This document shows, in pieces, positions 33,664-44,200 of a DNA stretch of 64,000 nucleotides. Every line of letters begins with the position of its first letter. Position 1 is the first letter of the stretch. Location of the stretch: NCBI RefSeq assembly GCF_014203045.1, contig NZ_JACHIF010000006.1, positions 1 through 64,000 on the forward strand, written 5' to 3'. The notes beneath the pieces were generated by a model, which was not told where the DNA came from, ran no database searches, and was given only the letters and a program-made list of their open reading frames with translations. The translations under genes and the position numbers were made by a program. The stretch comes from Prosthecobacter dejongeii (GTDB taxonomy: Bacteria; Verrucomicrobiota; Verrucomicrobiia; Verrucomicrobiales; Verrucomicrobiaceae).

Positions 33664-33970
33664 GGGGATTTTTAGGTGTCTGAATGGGGGGTGAGGGCTG
33701 GTGGATTCCCGCGCAGATTCAGCCTCGCTAGAGGCTTGGCCATCTGCGGCTCATGGGGTAGCCAAGCTTTTCACTAGCTGCTTTCTAGCCAACTTCAAAC
33801 TCTTTGCCTCGGCAGTCGTGCCAGGTCAAAAAAGGGCGGCTCAAAAGGCGCGAAATCCTTCACTTTTCCAGATTTTCTGCCTGAGAAGTCGGCGGTGGCG
33901 ATGCACCTCCGCCATTGACCCGCCCGGTTTCCTCGCCAAATCCAATGGAGAACCTAACCGTCCTCAGACC
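33664..33970. other. divergent intergenic region between ahpC and purL
   Basis: This 307-bp gap should hold promoters for ahpC and purL. The upstream frame continues from purL to 33701 without family similarity. I find no clear -35/-10 pair, riboswitch fold or gene here. Confidence 0.5.
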
Positions 33971-36388
33971 TTGCAAGCCAACTCCTCCTCCGCGCCGCGC
34001 ACTGAACGCGCAGTTTTCCGCACGATCTCTGTTCGTGACCTCTCTGCTGACCAGCTTCTCGACCTGTCGAAGAAGATGAAGCTCTCCCTCTCCAAGGTGG
34101 ACATGCAGGCCGTGCAGCAGATCTTCAATGACGAAGGCCGCGACCCCACCGACGTGGAACTGGAAGTCATCGCCCAGACTTGGTCGGAGCACTGCAAGCA
34201 CCGCATTTTCAACGCCAAAATCGCCCACACCCTGAACGGTAAGGACGAAGTGGTGGACAGCCTTTTCAAGACCTACATCCGCAATGTCACAGAGAAGATC
34301 ATGGCAGATAAGCCTGACTTCGTCCTTAGCGCCTTCGTGGACAACGCGGGTTTTGTGAAGCTGGATGACAATCAGGCCGTGTGCCTGAAGGTGGAAACGC
34401 ACAATCACCCGAGCGCCATCGAACCCTACGCCGGGGCCAATACGGGCCTGGGCGGCGTGATCCGCGACATCCTGGGTGCAGGCAAGGGCTCCAAGCCCGT
34501 GGCCTCCATTGACGTGTTCTGCTTTGGCCCCCCAGACACCAAGCAGGAAGACCTGAAGGCGAAAGACGTCATCCACCCCCTAGGCGTGATGCGTGGCGTG
34601 GTGCGCGGCGTGCGTGATTACGGCAACCGCATGGGCATCCCGACGGTCAATGGCGCGATCCAGTTTGACGACACCTTCATTTACAACCCCCTCGTGTTCT
34701 GTGGCACCGCAGGCGTGATCCCGATCAAGGACATCGCCAAGGAAGTGAAGCCTGGGCATCTGCTCATCGCCGCCGGTGGACGCACGGGTAAGGACGGCCT
34801 CAAAGGTGCGACTTTCTCCTCCGCCGAGCTGACTACGGATTCCCATGAGGAAGACCAGACGGCGGTGCAGATCGGCAACCCGATCGAAGAAAAGAAGGTG
34901 GCGGACTTTGTCCTCGCCGCCCGTGAGGCGGGCCTCATCGAGTTCGTGACCGACTGCGGTGCAGGTGGTTTCTCCAGCGCGGCTGGCGAGATGCTGAGCG
35001 AAGTCGGCGGTGAAGTGTGGCTGGAAAATTGCCCGCTGAAGGAGCCCGGCCTGGATAGCTGGCAGGTCTTCATTTCAGAGTCGCAGGAGCGCATGGTGCT
35101 GGCCGTCGAAGAGCACAATCTGCCCGCCCTCCAGAAAATCGCCGATACTTGGCAGACCGAGATTTTTGTCCTCGCCAAGGCCGATGGCCAGAAGCGCCTG
35201 AAGGTGTGGCACCACGGCCAGTCCGTGTGCGACCTGCCGGTGGATAAGCTGCACGGGGCCCCACGCCGTGAGATGAAGGCCCACTGGCGCCAGCCTGCCG
35301 CCCTGCCGCCAAAGGTGGCCGTGCGTCCAGAATCCTGGACCCAGGTGCTGAAGACCGTGCTGGGTGATTTCTCCATCGTCTCCCGCGAGCCCATCATCCG
35401 CGAGTATGACCACGAAGTGCAGGGCAATACCGTCCTGAAACCGCTGGCCGGTGCCAGTGGCGATGCCCCTCAAGATGGCTCCGTCATCAAGGTAGATGGC
35501 AGCAACCAACTCGTCGCCCTTTCCTGCGCCCTGCTTCCTGAATGGGGCAAGACCGACCCTCACGCCATGGGCCGCGCCTGTGTGGACGAGTGCGTCCGCC
35601 AGCTTGTCGCCATGGGGGCGAATCCAGAGCGCATCGCCATTCTGGACAACTTCTGCATGGGCAACCCGGACAACGAAAAAGAGCTGGGTGCCCTCATCGA
35701 GTGCACCAAAGGCATGGCGGAATCCGCCCTGGCCTACGGCGCGCCCTTCGTCTCCGGTAAGGACAGCTTTTACAACTACTTCATCACCGATGAAGGCCCT
35801 GTCTCCATCCCTGTCACCCTGCTGGTGAGCGGCTTTGGTGTCGTGGAGGATGCCTCCCACGTCATCGGTTCCTCCCTGCGCCGGGCGGGCAGCAAGCTAG
35901 CCATCCTGGGCAAAACCACCCCAGGTCTGCGCGGCAGCGTCTTCGCTAAATACACCCAGGGTGCCGGCCTGAACGGAGCCCCGAGCTGGAACGAAACCGA
36001 GACCTGGGCCAACTACGGCAAGTATCACGAACTGGTGAAAAAAGGTGCCATCCTGGCCACCCATGATCTCTCCGAAGGCGGCCTCGCCGTCGCCCTGGCT
36101 GAGTTCGCTTTCAGCGGCAAAGGTGGCATCAAGATCGAGCTGGAAAACTTCCCCGCCACGAGGGATTGCACCACCGCCGAGATACTCTTTGGCGAAACTC
36201 CCGGCCGCTTCCTCATCGAAGTCGCCCCTGAGCACGTCGAAGCCGTCCGCGCAGCAGGTGCCGTCTTCATCGGTGAAAGCACCGGCGAACGCTGGCTGCA
36301 CGTCACCAACCGTGGCACTACCCTCATCGACGCCGCCATCGCCGACCTCAAGCCCATCTGGCAGAACGGTCTCGTGCAGTATTATTGA
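33971..36388 (+). CDS. purL: phosphoribosylformylglycinamidine synthase, large catalytic part
   Basis: The protein of about 805 residues is the FGAR amidotransferase synthetase subunit, which makes FGAM from FGAR, glutamine and ATP in purine synthesis. Family motifs in order are TVVSVRDLS-type N-terminal text (here TISVRDLSADQLLDLSKKM), RDPTDVELEVIAQTWSEHCK, VETHNHPSAIEPYAGANTG, the DCGAGGFSSA region and LPEWGKTDPHAMGRACVDE. The start is uncertain; the TTG at 33971 keeps the conserved SVRDLS block, while the nearest ATG at 34076 would cut it. The frame is open to 33701 but the extra residues show no PurS domain. PurQ follows 30 bp later, so PurS should be encoded elsewhere. Confidence 0.88.
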   Translation: MQANSSSAPRTERAVFRTISVRDLSADQLLDLSKKMKLSLSKVDMQAVQQIFNDEGRDPTDVELEVIAQTWSEHCKHRIFNAKIAHTLNGKDEVVDSLFKTYIRNVTEKIMADKPDFVLSAFVDNAGFVKLDDNQAVCLKVETHNHPSAIEPYAGANTGLGGVIRDILGAGKGSKPVASIDVFCFGPPDTKQEDLKAKDVIHPLGVMRGVVRGVRDYGNRMGIPTVNGAIQFDDTFIYNPLVFCGTAGVIPIKDIAKEVKPGHLLIAAGGRTGKDGLKGATFSSAELTTDSHEEDQTAVQIGNPIEEKKVADFVLAAREAGLIEFVTDCGAGGFSSAAGEMLSEVGGEVWLENCPLKEPGLDSWQVFISESQERMVLAVEEHNLPALQKIADTWQTEIFVLAKADGQKRLKVWHHGQSVCDLPVDKLHGAPRREMKAHWRQPAALPPKVAVRPESWTQVLKTVLGDFSIVSREPIIREYDHEVQGNTVLKPLAGASGDAPQDGSVIKVDGSNQLVALSCALLPEWGKTDPHAMGRACVDECVRQLVAMGANPERIAILDNFCMGNPDNEKELGALIECTKGMAESALAYGAPFVSGKDSFYNYFITDEGPVSIPVTLLVSGFGVVEDASHVIGSSLRRAGSKLAILGKTTPGLRGSVFAKYTQGAGLNGAPSWNETETWANYGKYHELVKKGAILATHDLSEGGLAVALAEFAFSGKGGIKIELENFPATRDCTTAEILFGETPGRFLIEVAPEHVEAVRAAGAVFIGESTGERWLHVTNRGTTLIDAAIADLKPIWQNGLVQYY

Positions 36389-36417
36389 TCCTTGTTTGAC
36401 CTGAAGATTTGCCTTCC

Positions 36418-37125
36418 ATGCCCCACGCCCTTCTCATCAAATTCCCCGGCACCAACTGCGACCTGGAAACTTCCCGCGCGCTGGAAGCCGCAGGTTTCTC
36501 CGCTGAAGTCCTGCCCGTCGCCCATCTGGAGCCCACCTCGCTGGACCGGGCCAAGCTGATCGTGTTTTCCGGTGGTTTCAGCTATGGCGACTACGTCATG
36601 AGCGGCCGCATCGCCCAGCTCATTACCAAGCACAAGCTGGGTGAGCGCCTGAAACAGTTCGTGGCCGATGGCGGCTACGTGCTCGGCATCTGCAACGGTT
36701 TCCAGATCCTCACGCAGCTCGATCTCCTCCCGCGCGGCAGCCTCATTCATAACAACACTGGTCGTTTCATCTGCCGCTGGGCTCCGCTGAAAAAGAACGG
36801 CAATACCAGTCCCTTCCTCAAGGCCCTGCCGGATAACTTTGAATTGCCCGTCGCCCACGCCGAAGGTCGTTTTGTCGGTGAATCTGGCGATGCCGAAAAA
36901 TACATCAAGGATGGCCACGCCGCCCTGCTCTACGGCAAGGACATCAACGGCTCCAGCGCCCAGATCGCCGGCCTGCAAGATGATACAGGTCGCGTCTTCG
37001 GCCTCATGCCGCACCCCGAGCGCTTCATCGCCAAAAACACCCACTACGATCCCGATTGGAACGGGGCCGAGCAAGGCTGGGGTTATTACCTCTTCAAAGG
37101 CGTCGCCGAAGCGATTGCGGCGTAA
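36418..37125 (+). CDS. purQ: phosphoribosylformylglycinamidine synthase, glutamine amidotransferase subunit
   Basis: The 235-residue protein is the class I glutaminase that supplies ammonia to PurL. It has the catalytic cysteine in VLGICNGFQIL near residue 86 and the His/Glu pair in GLMPHPERF near residue 200. The ATG is 8 codons into an earlier TTG-opened frame and matches the family start PHALLIKFPGTNCD. It follows purL by 30 bp, and PurM is encoded about 9 kb further on. A tRNA-like hairpin follows the stop. Confidence 0.95.
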   Translation: MPHALLIKFPGTNCDLETSRALEAAGFSAEVLPVAHLEPTSLDRAKLIVFSGGFSYGDYVMSGRIAQLITKHKLGERLKQFVADGGYVLGICNGFQILTQLDLLPRGSLIHNNTGRFICRWAPLKKNGNTSPFLKALPDNFELPVAHAEGRFVGESGDAEKYIKDGHAALLYGKDINGSSAQIAGLQDDTGRVFGLMPHPERFIAKNTHYDPDWNGAEQGWGYYLFKGVAEAIAA

Positions 37126-37133
37126 AAAAACGC

Positions 37134-37178
37134 GGACTTACAGCTCCCCCATAGCTCTACCATTGAGCGATTGGGGGC
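37134..37178 (-). other. tRNA-half-like hairpin, probable relic
   Basis: Read on the minus strand, GCCCCCAATCGCTCAATGG then TAGAGCTATGGGGGAGC forms a CCCCCA/TGGGGG stem enclosing a GCTC/GAGC arm with an AATGGTA loop, like a tRNA acceptor and D-arm. No canonical anticodon or T-arm can be paired in the following bases, so it is not an intact tRNA. It may be a fragment left by element integration or a coincidental structure. Confidence 0.3.
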
Positions 37179-37268
37179 ATGGTTCGTTGGCCTTCGTCCT
37201 GGCGCATTGGTGGCCAGGATCGGTGTATGAATTTCACCAAATCATCAGCGTGCAGATGGCTCGATAGA

Positions 37269-38009
37269 TCAGCGCGTAGCGAACCAATGATAGAGAAGGA
37301 CGATCACGGTGAGTGGTAGCAGCATGCCGCAGATCCCGGCGAAAAGAGCCACTGCAGGGCTGACCAAGAACACTTGTTTGAGACGCATGGCGTTCCTCCA
37401 GACGTGATAAGGGCCGGTGAAGATGGCAGGTATGCCGAAATAACCGGTGAGGGAAGTGACGAGATTATTGCGGCAGGTGGCTGCAATGGCGTGACGTGTG
37501 CAAACATACGGACGGACTGGGACCCACTTGGCCACCTCAATGGGAGAGAAAAGGATGCCAAAGGATATGTGGTAACCGGACTCCAGTAAGGCTGCGTTGG
37601 GGTTTCCGCAGACCTCACAAGAGGCCTGGCTGAGAAGGGTTTTTAAACCCTCGGGCATTGAGTTCTCCGGGGCTGGGACAAGCGCAGCCAACCATGCCTT
37701 GTGGATGACAGCCCATGCCTCTGCCAGCCTGCGGTGATCGCGCCGGGAAAAGAAATCGACCATGCACAATTCAAGGGCCAAATCCCGGTGGATAAGACCT
37801 TGATGAAAGATGATTCTCATCAGGCGTCCGTTCTCAGTCAGAATGATTTTTTTGATGGAAACCAGCGGGATAGTAAGCTCCTTCCAGAGCCATAGATATT
37901 GACTGGTAAGGACGGCCCGATAGGTGACCTTGTTTCCCCAAAAGGTGCCACTCCACAGGATGCCTTCGGTGGGCTTGGCGATTCGATAAGGATTACCCTG
38001 GAGTTCCAT
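37269..38009 (-). CDS. membrane protein with a GRAM/PH-like N-terminus and a Cys-pair motif
   Basis: The 246-residue protein starts MELQGNPYRIAKPTEGILW. The first 90 residues look like a beta-rich GRAM/PH-type fold. The middle carries CEVCGNP near residue 131, which could bind metal with the later Cys/His residues (VCTRH near 171). The C-terminal 70 residues contain two or three membrane helices, one ending YHWFATR. I do not recognise the family. It is convergent with purQ across the hairpin region. Confidence 0.65.
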   Translation of the reverse strand: MELQGNPYRIAKPTEGILWSGTFWGNKVTYRAVLTSQYLWLWKELTIPLVSIKKIILTENGRLMRIIFHQGLIHRDLALELCMVDFFSRRDHRRLAEAWAVIHKAWLAALVPAPENSMPEGLKTLLSQASCEVCGNPNAALLESGYHISFGILFSPIEVAKWVPVRPYVCTRHAIAATCRNNLVTSLTGYFGIPAIFTGPYHVWRNAMRLKQVFLVSPAVALFAGICGMLLPLTVIVLLYHWFATR

Positions 38010-38117
38010 GTGAGTGAAAAGAACCTCCGTATGAAGGAGGTGTCATCAAGAGAGATAAACGGGCCGAGGATGGCCAACAGCGGAAACTAGGAAAGGGGCA
38101 AGTATAACGCCTGAGAT

Positions 38118-38822
38118 CTAAGGCAACAAGGCTTCCCGCAGCCGCGAGATGGAATCTTGAGTGGCCACTGGTGGAAACAGCTTTTCAACAAAGTGCTTCC
38201 ACCGAGGATGCATTTGATCGAAAGTCGTGCGTTGCCAGAGGAACCCGTGACGGCCTTCTTTTAGATCGAGATCGAGTTTGGCTTCATGCGTCATCAATTG
38301 GTCGGCGAGTTCATTGAGATGGGTGCGCGATGCATCGCGCCTAAAGCCGATGAAAAGCTGAGCCAGCAGATAAAAAAGACTCTCTTCGGAACTCCATAAT
38401 TCGAGCGAAAGTTTTTGGTACATTTCCACCAGCACGGGGAGGAGGAGATCTTCGAAACGATCATCTTCGAGTGCGTCTATGTCTTCGATGAGGCTGATCG
38501 CGTAGTAGTTGCAGGCCAAGAGCCAACCACTTTCGTTAGGCCCTAAAATGATCGCTAAGCCAACGGCATTGGTGAAGATCCGAAAGCGACGAAATCGGAG
38601 TTCTTCTTGAGTATGGAATTCTTTTTCCGGATGACTGTATTGAGTCAGATTGATGGTTTCTGAGATATCAAAATCTAGGGGAATGACCCGTGATGTTAAA
38701 ATGGACTCAAAGGTGCGGACATACTCAGGGTAGCCGGGGTCACTGGGGCAAAACTTTACCACATCTTCAACCGTCACTTGATCTGCCGCAGCTTCGAAAA
38801 ATTTAAGGGCCGCAAGTGTCAT
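38118..38822 (-). CDS. hypothetical soluble protein
   Basis: The 234-residue protein from MTLAALKFFEAAADQVTVED is acidic and largely helical, with no signal peptide, membrane segment or recognisable catalytic motif. A segment ISLIEDIDALEDDRFEDLLL near residue 125 is strongly charged. Frames upstream to 39083 overlap the next gene and are not family-supported. The AT content is a little higher than in the efflux operon next door. Function unknown. Confidence 0.65.
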   Translation of the reverse strand: MTLAALKFFEAAADQVTVEDVVKFCPSDPGYPEYVRTFESILTSRVIPLDFDISETINLTQYSHPEKEFHTQEELRFRRFRIFTNAVGLAIILGPNESGWLLACNYYAISLIEDIDALEDDRFEDLLLPVLVEMYQKLSLELWSSEESLFYLLAQLFIGFRRDASRTHLNELADQLMTHEAKLDLDLKEGRHGFLWQRTTFDQMHPRWKHFVEKLFPPVATQDSISRLREALLP

Positions 38823-38883
38823 GAAAGTTGTGTCGCTAAGGCTCCTTGAGAGGTGGGAAGTGAATGCGTTTCGGCAAATGCTT

Positions 38884-39312
38884 TCAAGGTTCAAAAATCG
38901 CCTCTGGTGCCCCGAATTCCTGCGGCCAGTCCACGTAGGGAATGTCGGTGGCGCCGATGATGTAGCGGACGGTTTTCCATTGGCCATTGCGCTTTTGCAG
39001 GAGGGCAAAGATGCCGCCATCGAAGGCTCCTTCGCGGATGGCTTCGGCGTGGATGGTGTCGCGGTAGTCCATCTCGCTGCCATCCGGCTTTAGCGGCACA
39101 CCCGCCAGAAAGGCCCAGCCTCCTTGGATTTTCAGGCGGTTGATTTTGAAAATGACTTCTTTTTTCAGCTCCGCCTTCACCGGGATCCGCAGCGCATCCA
39201 CGATGGCTTTGCGCTCAGGACTCCCTGGCTGCGGCGTGAAAGTTTCCCCACCAAAAACAGGAACCAGAGCCACCAACAGGATCAAGAAGAGGCGAGTGAG
39301 AGAGGCGTTCAT
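38884..39312 (-). CDS. small secreted protein, unknown
   Basis: The 142-residue protein has a signal peptide (MNASLTRLFLILLVALVPVF) and a compact mature domain with KINRLKIQGGWAFLAGVP near residue 57 and RNGQWKTVRYIIGATDIP near residue 107. The pattern resembles a widespread bacterial family of unknown periplasmic proteins, but I cannot name it. It lies 61 bp before the hypothetical soluble protein gene on the same strand. Confidence 0.7.
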   Translation of the reverse strand: MNASLTRLFLILLVALVPVFGGETFTPQPGSPERKAIVDALRIPVKAELKKEVIFKINRLKIQGGWAFLAGVPLKPDGSEMDYRDTIHAEAIREGAFDGGIFALLQKRNGQWKTVRYIIGATDIPYVDWPQEFGAPEAIFEP

Positions 39313-39378
39313 CGGTTAATGGGCTATGATGTAAGCCGCCTAACCTATAAGAGCGAATCCAGTTCCCGCATTCGAGAG

Positions 39379-39591
39379 TTATTTTTTTCGGTAGCTGCCG
39401 GTCCACCTATGGATGCCAGCAATGGGACCCACGGTGAAAAGAATCGTGGAGAACATGAGCATGCGTCCCTCTTCTGCCTTCCAGTGGAGGTTTTGCCGAA
39501 GTGTCTCAACGACGTAAACATAGAAGGGAGGTTCACAAAGCAGGAGGACAAACGTGATGATGCTTGTCCGCGAAGCTTTGAGTCTTTTCAA
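39379..39591 (-). CDS. possible small membrane protein
   Basis: A TTG-started frame of 70 residues contains two hydrophobic stretches at about 10-28 and 45-58 with a basic end. There is no ribosome binding site to speak of and another frame overlaps, so this may be noise. Codon composition is only moderately gene-like. Confidence 0.35.
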   Translation of the reverse strand: MKRLKASRTSIITFVLLLCEPPFYVYVVETLRQNLHWKAEEGRMLMFSTILFTVGPIAGIHRWTGSYRKK

Positions 39592-39735
39592 GGAGAAGCC
39601 GCAGGATGGCGGATGGGCTGGCTGTGGATCAAGTTCTAACTGAATATTTGGCCACAGCCCGGCAAAAAGTCACCGTCGCCGTGCAGCACGGAATCGGTGC
39701 GTCCTTTTTCCTTGGCATCTGGGTGACTCCGCGCT

Positions 39736-41271
39736 CTAGGCGTCTCTGCGGAAGGGGAGGATCTTCCGCAGGAAATTTGAAGGGCCTGGGCTGGCTGAGA
39801 TAGATGTGGAAAGGGAGGCCTTGCCAGGCCCGGCCTCGTGCCCGGCCCCACCGCCGAGCGCTTTGTAGGCTTTCACAAAGGCGCTGAGCTGCTGCTGTTT
39901 CAGCTCCACGAGGTCGATCCTGGCCTCAAGAGCTTCGCGCTGGGTGAGCAGGACTTCGGTGTAATCGGCACGGGCAGAATTGAAGAGCTGGGTGGACAGG
40001 GTGATGGAGTCAGACATGGCAGCCACCTGTTGGCTCTTGAGTTCAAAGCTCTGGGTCAGATTTCGCATCTCAGCGAGGTGGTTCACGACCTCGATGTAGG
40101 CCTTCAAAACGGTTTGCTGGTAAGTGTAGATGGCGGAGATCTGGCGGGCACTGGCTCCCTGGTAGGCAGCCTGGATGGCGCTGCGGTTGATCAGTGGAGC
40201 TGCGATGTTGGCGGCCACTCCATAGACGAGGGATTCAGGCGTGGTGAAGAGCGTGTGGTCCAGGCTGAAAGATTGCAGGCCCAGTGCTGCGGAAATGTTT
40301 AACGCGGGGTAAAAGCGTGCCCCCGCAGCTTTCACATCCAGGCCAGCGGCCACCAGTTGCATCTCGGCCTGCACCACGTCGGGTCGGTGGCGTAGCAGAT
40401 CCGTCGGCAGGCCGGCGTAGAGGCTTTTGAGACGCAGGCTTTCAAAGCCGGAGGAGTTGCGCTTCACCGTCTGCGGGTAGCGACCTGCCAGGTAGTTGAG
40501 CCGGTTTTCCGTGACGGTGATCTTCTGCTTGATCTCGAACAGGTGGCTTTGGTTTTTGAGCACTTCGGCCTCGAATCGGCGCACGGCCAGCTCGGTCACC
40601 TTGGCGGCGTCCTTCTGGTGTTTCACGGCCCCCAGAGCATCCTGCTGAATGCCGACCGTGCGCTGAAGGATGGAGAGCTGGTTGTCCAGGGCGATCAGCT
40701 CATAATAAGATTGGGCGATCTCTGCGATGATGTGCGTCACCATGAAGTTCCGGCCTTCCTGGCTCGCCAAGTAGCGCTGCACGGCAGCACCGCGCTCGTT
40801 GCGCAGTTTCTTCCAGATGTCCACCTCCCAGTCAAAGTCGGCCACCAGACCGAAGTCTGGCAAAGGTTCAGGAAATTCTTTCCCCTCCTTGATCTCCAGG
40901 CCTTCTTCCACAGCTCCATTGCGGGTATAGCGGCCCACTTTTTCCAGCCCGGCTCCGCCGCCCAGAGTGACGAAGGGAAAGAGGGCACCTTTGCGCTCCA
41001 GCACCTCGCTTTTGGAGACGGAGATCTCCTGCATCAGGATGTTTAACTCTTGGTTATTCTCCAAGGCAGTACTGATGAGGGACTTCAGGTGGGGATCGGT
41101 AAAAAACTCCCGCCAGCCCAGCGTGGCAGAGCTGCGTTGGCTGCCTGATTCAGGAAAGCTGGCTGGGAGCGGCGGCTCGCTGGAGGGCAGGGGGGCTCGC
41201 TGGGGGGTCGAACAGGCTGGGAGAGTGGCCAGCATGCACAGGGCACCCAGGGATTGAATCGTGGTCTTCAT
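39736..41271 (-). CDS. RND efflux outer-membrane lipoprotein, NodT/OprM family
   Basis: The 511-residue protein from MKTTIQSLGALCMLATLPAC has a lipobox with the lipid-bearing Cys at residue 20. It shows the two repeats of outer-membrane efflux proteins, with WREFFTDPHLKSLI near residue 55 and the later RPDVVQAEMQLVAAGLDVKA block. It forms the trimeric TolC-like channel for the inner-membrane pump. Its gene is the third of the tight adaptor-pump-channel operon, 10 bp after the pump stop. Confidence 0.93.
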   Translation of the reverse strand: MKTTIQSLGALCMLATLPACSTPQRAPLPSSEPPLPASFPESGSQRSSATLGWREFFTDPHLKSLISTALENNQELNILMQEISVSKSEVLERKGALFPFVTLGGGAGLEKVGRYTRNGAVEEGLEIKEGKEFPEPLPDFGLVADFDWEVDIWKKLRNERGAAVQRYLASQEGRNFMVTHIIAEIAQSYYELIALDNQLSILQRTVGIQQDALGAVKHQKDAAKVTELAVRRFEAEVLKNQSHLFEIKQKITVTENRLNYLAGRYPQTVKRNSSGFESLRLKSLYAGLPTDLLRHRPDVVQAEMQLVAAGLDVKAAGARFYPALNISAALGLQSFSLDHTLFTTPESLVYGVAANIAAPLINRSAIQAAYQGASARQISAIYTYQQTVLKAYIEVVNHLAEMRNLTQSFELKSQQVAAMSDSITLSTQLFNSARADYTEVLLTQREALEARIDLVELKQQQLSAFVKAYKALGGGAGHEAGPGKASLSTSISASPGPSNFLRKILPFRRDA

Positions 41272-41281
41272 GTTCAAGAAA

Positions 41282-44200
41282 TCAGGGGTATTCAGGCAGT
41301 TCGCTCAGCGGTGTGTCATGCTCATCCGGCAGCAGCTTCCCTCGGTCAGAAAGCTTGGCGAAAATGTAATACAGCCCGGGGATCACCAGCAGTCCCATCA
41401 CCGTGCCCAGCAGCATGCCGCCTGCAGCGGAGGCACCGATGGTCCGGTTGGCGATGGCCCCGGCACCCTGCGCCCTCAGCAGTGGGACCATGCCAGCGAT
41501 GAAGGCAAACGAAGTCATCAAAATGGGGCGGAAGCGGACCTTGGCACCTTCCACGGCGGCTTCAAAGATCGGCAGCCCTTCATGGTGACGCTGGGCCGCA
41601 AATTCCACGATCAAGATGGCGTTCTTACCCAGAAGGCCGACGAGCATGATGAGGCCGACCTGGGCGTAGATGTCATTGTCCAGCCCCATGGCTTTCAGTA
41701 GAAGGAAGGAGCCCATAACGCCGACAGGCAACGATAGGATCACCGCCAGCGGCAGCATGAAACTCTCATACTGAGCCACGAGTACGAGGTACACGAACAT
41801 CAGCACGATGATGAAGATGTAGAGCGCTTCGTTGCCGCGACCCACTTCGTCAAAGGACAGGCCTGCCCAGCCGATGTCGTAGCCACGTGGCAGCGTTTGC
41901 GCCGCCACTTCCTGGATGGCCTTGATGGCATCGCCGCTGCTGTAGCCCTCAGCCGGAGCTCCCTGGATGGAGGGGGCAGGGTAGGCATTGTAACGGGTGA
42001 TCTCATTCAGCCCCTGCTTGGGCACCAGCTTCATAAAGGCGGAGTAGGGCACCATTTCACCCTTTTCGTTAGCCACGTACAGATCGTCGAGATCCTTGGG
42101 CATCCGTCGGTACTTCGGATCGGCCTGGACATAAAGCTTGAAAAACTGGCCGAACTTGATGAATCCCTGCTCATAGGTGCTGCCGATGAGGATGCCCAGA
42201 TTGTCCATCGCTTTGCCGATGGAGACGCCCTTTTGCATGGCCACCTTGTTATCAATCACGATCTCCTGCTGCGGGTAGCTGGCGCTGAAAAAGGTGAACA
42301 GACCGCGCAGTTCCTTGCGCTTATGCAGCGCCGCCATGAACTCGTTATTCACCACCTGCAGACGGTCATAGTCACCCGTGTTGCTTTTGTCGAGCAACCG
42401 CAGGGAAAAGCCGCCCGCTGCACCGTAGCCGGGTACGGCTGGAGGCTCGTAAAACTCGAGCTGCGCTCCAGCGATCTCTTTGCACTTCTCCTCCAGCTCC
42501 GCGATGATCTGCGGCGCGGTCAGCTTGCGGTCTCCCCAGTTCTTGAGGTTGATGAGGCAGGTGCCCGCATTGGAGCCACGGCCTTCCGTGAGCACCTCAT
42601 AGCCAGCCAGGGTGGAGACAGACTCCACTCCTTCGATGCTTTTGGCGATCTTCTGCAACTCGATGGACTTGGCATACGTGCGTTCCAGTGTCGAGCCTGG
42701 AGGGGTCTGCAGGATGGCGTAAATCATGCCCTGGTCCTCCGCCGGGATGAAGCCTGAAGGCAGCTCTTGATTGATGAAATAAACCGCCGCTCCCGAGGCT
42801 GCTAATACGACCAAAGTCAAGATCCACCGATGCGCGATCCTTTTCAGCAAGGACTCATACATGTCTGTGATCCGCTCAAAGACACGGTTGAAGATGCTGA
42901 GCAGCCAGGCGATGGGCCCGCGCCGTTTGTGGCTGTCCCCATGATCTGGTTTCTTCAGGATCATGGCGCAGAGCACCGGTGCTAGGGTCAGCGCCATAAC
43001 ACCTGAGAGCACGATGGCCACGGCCATGGTGATGGAGAACTGCCGGTAAAAGACACCGACCGGCCCTGGCATGAACGTGACGGGTACAAACACCGCCGTC
43101 ATCACCAGGGTGATGGCGATGATGACGCCCGCGATTTCATGCAGCACCATCTTCGTCGCCGCATAGGGGGACAGATGATCCTTCCCATGCATCTTCGCAT
43201 GCACAGCCTCTACGACCACGATGGCATTGTCCACCACGATGCCGATGGCCAGCACGAGGGCAAAGAGCGTGATGAGATTGATGGTGACGCCAAAACATTG
43301 CATCAGGAAAAACGCGCCGATGAGGGACACCGGCACCGCGAGTGTGGGGATGAGTGTGGAACGCCAGTCCCCGAGGAAAATGAACACCACCAGCGCCACC
43401 AGAATGAAGGCCTCCGCCAGTGTGTGCAGCACTTTCTCGATGGAGGCATCCAGGAAATTGGACACGTCATAACTAACCTTGTAGTCCATGCCCGAGGGGA
43501 AGGATTTGACCTTAAACTCCGCCAGCTTCGCCTTGATCTCTTTGATCACGTCATGGGCGTTGCTGCCGAAGCTTTGCTTGATGACGATGGCCGCAGAGGG
43601 GCTGCCATCGAGGTCAGAATAAAGGTCATAAAACTCACTGCCCAGTTCTACGGTCGCCACATCCTTCAGCCGCAGCAGCTCGCCTTCTTCGGTGGATCTC
43701 AGAATGACATTTTCATACTGCTCCACATCATTGAACCGGCCTGAATACGTCAGCACATACTCCAGGGCCTGAGAGGTCTTGCTATCCGCGCGGCCCAGAC
43801 GCCCGGGGGAGCCGATGACGCTCTGCTCCGCCAGCGCTTCCATCACTTTTTCGGTGGAGATGTTGTAGGCGCGCATGCGGTCAGGCTTCAGCCACACGCG
43901 CATGGCATACTGGCGCGTGCCCAGGATCTTGGCCGAGCCCACGCCCGGGATGCGACTCAGTTCTGGAATGAGGTTGATGTAGCCGTAGTTGAACAGGAAC
44001 TGCATGTCCGCGTTCTTGTCCGTGCTGTACAAGTTCACGTACATGAGCATGTTAGGTGACAGGTTGTTCACTACGACGCCCTCGCGCTGCACCAGCGGGG
44101 GAAGGCGGCTCATCACCTGGTTCACGCGGTTCATCACGTTCACCGTCGCTTGGTTTGGGTCGGTGCCCATGTTGAAGATCACCTGGATGGTGGCCTCGCC

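Noticed and set aside
37130..37180. Intact tRNA gene
   Set aside because: Only an acceptor and D-arm-like stem can be folded; the anticodon and T arms are missing.
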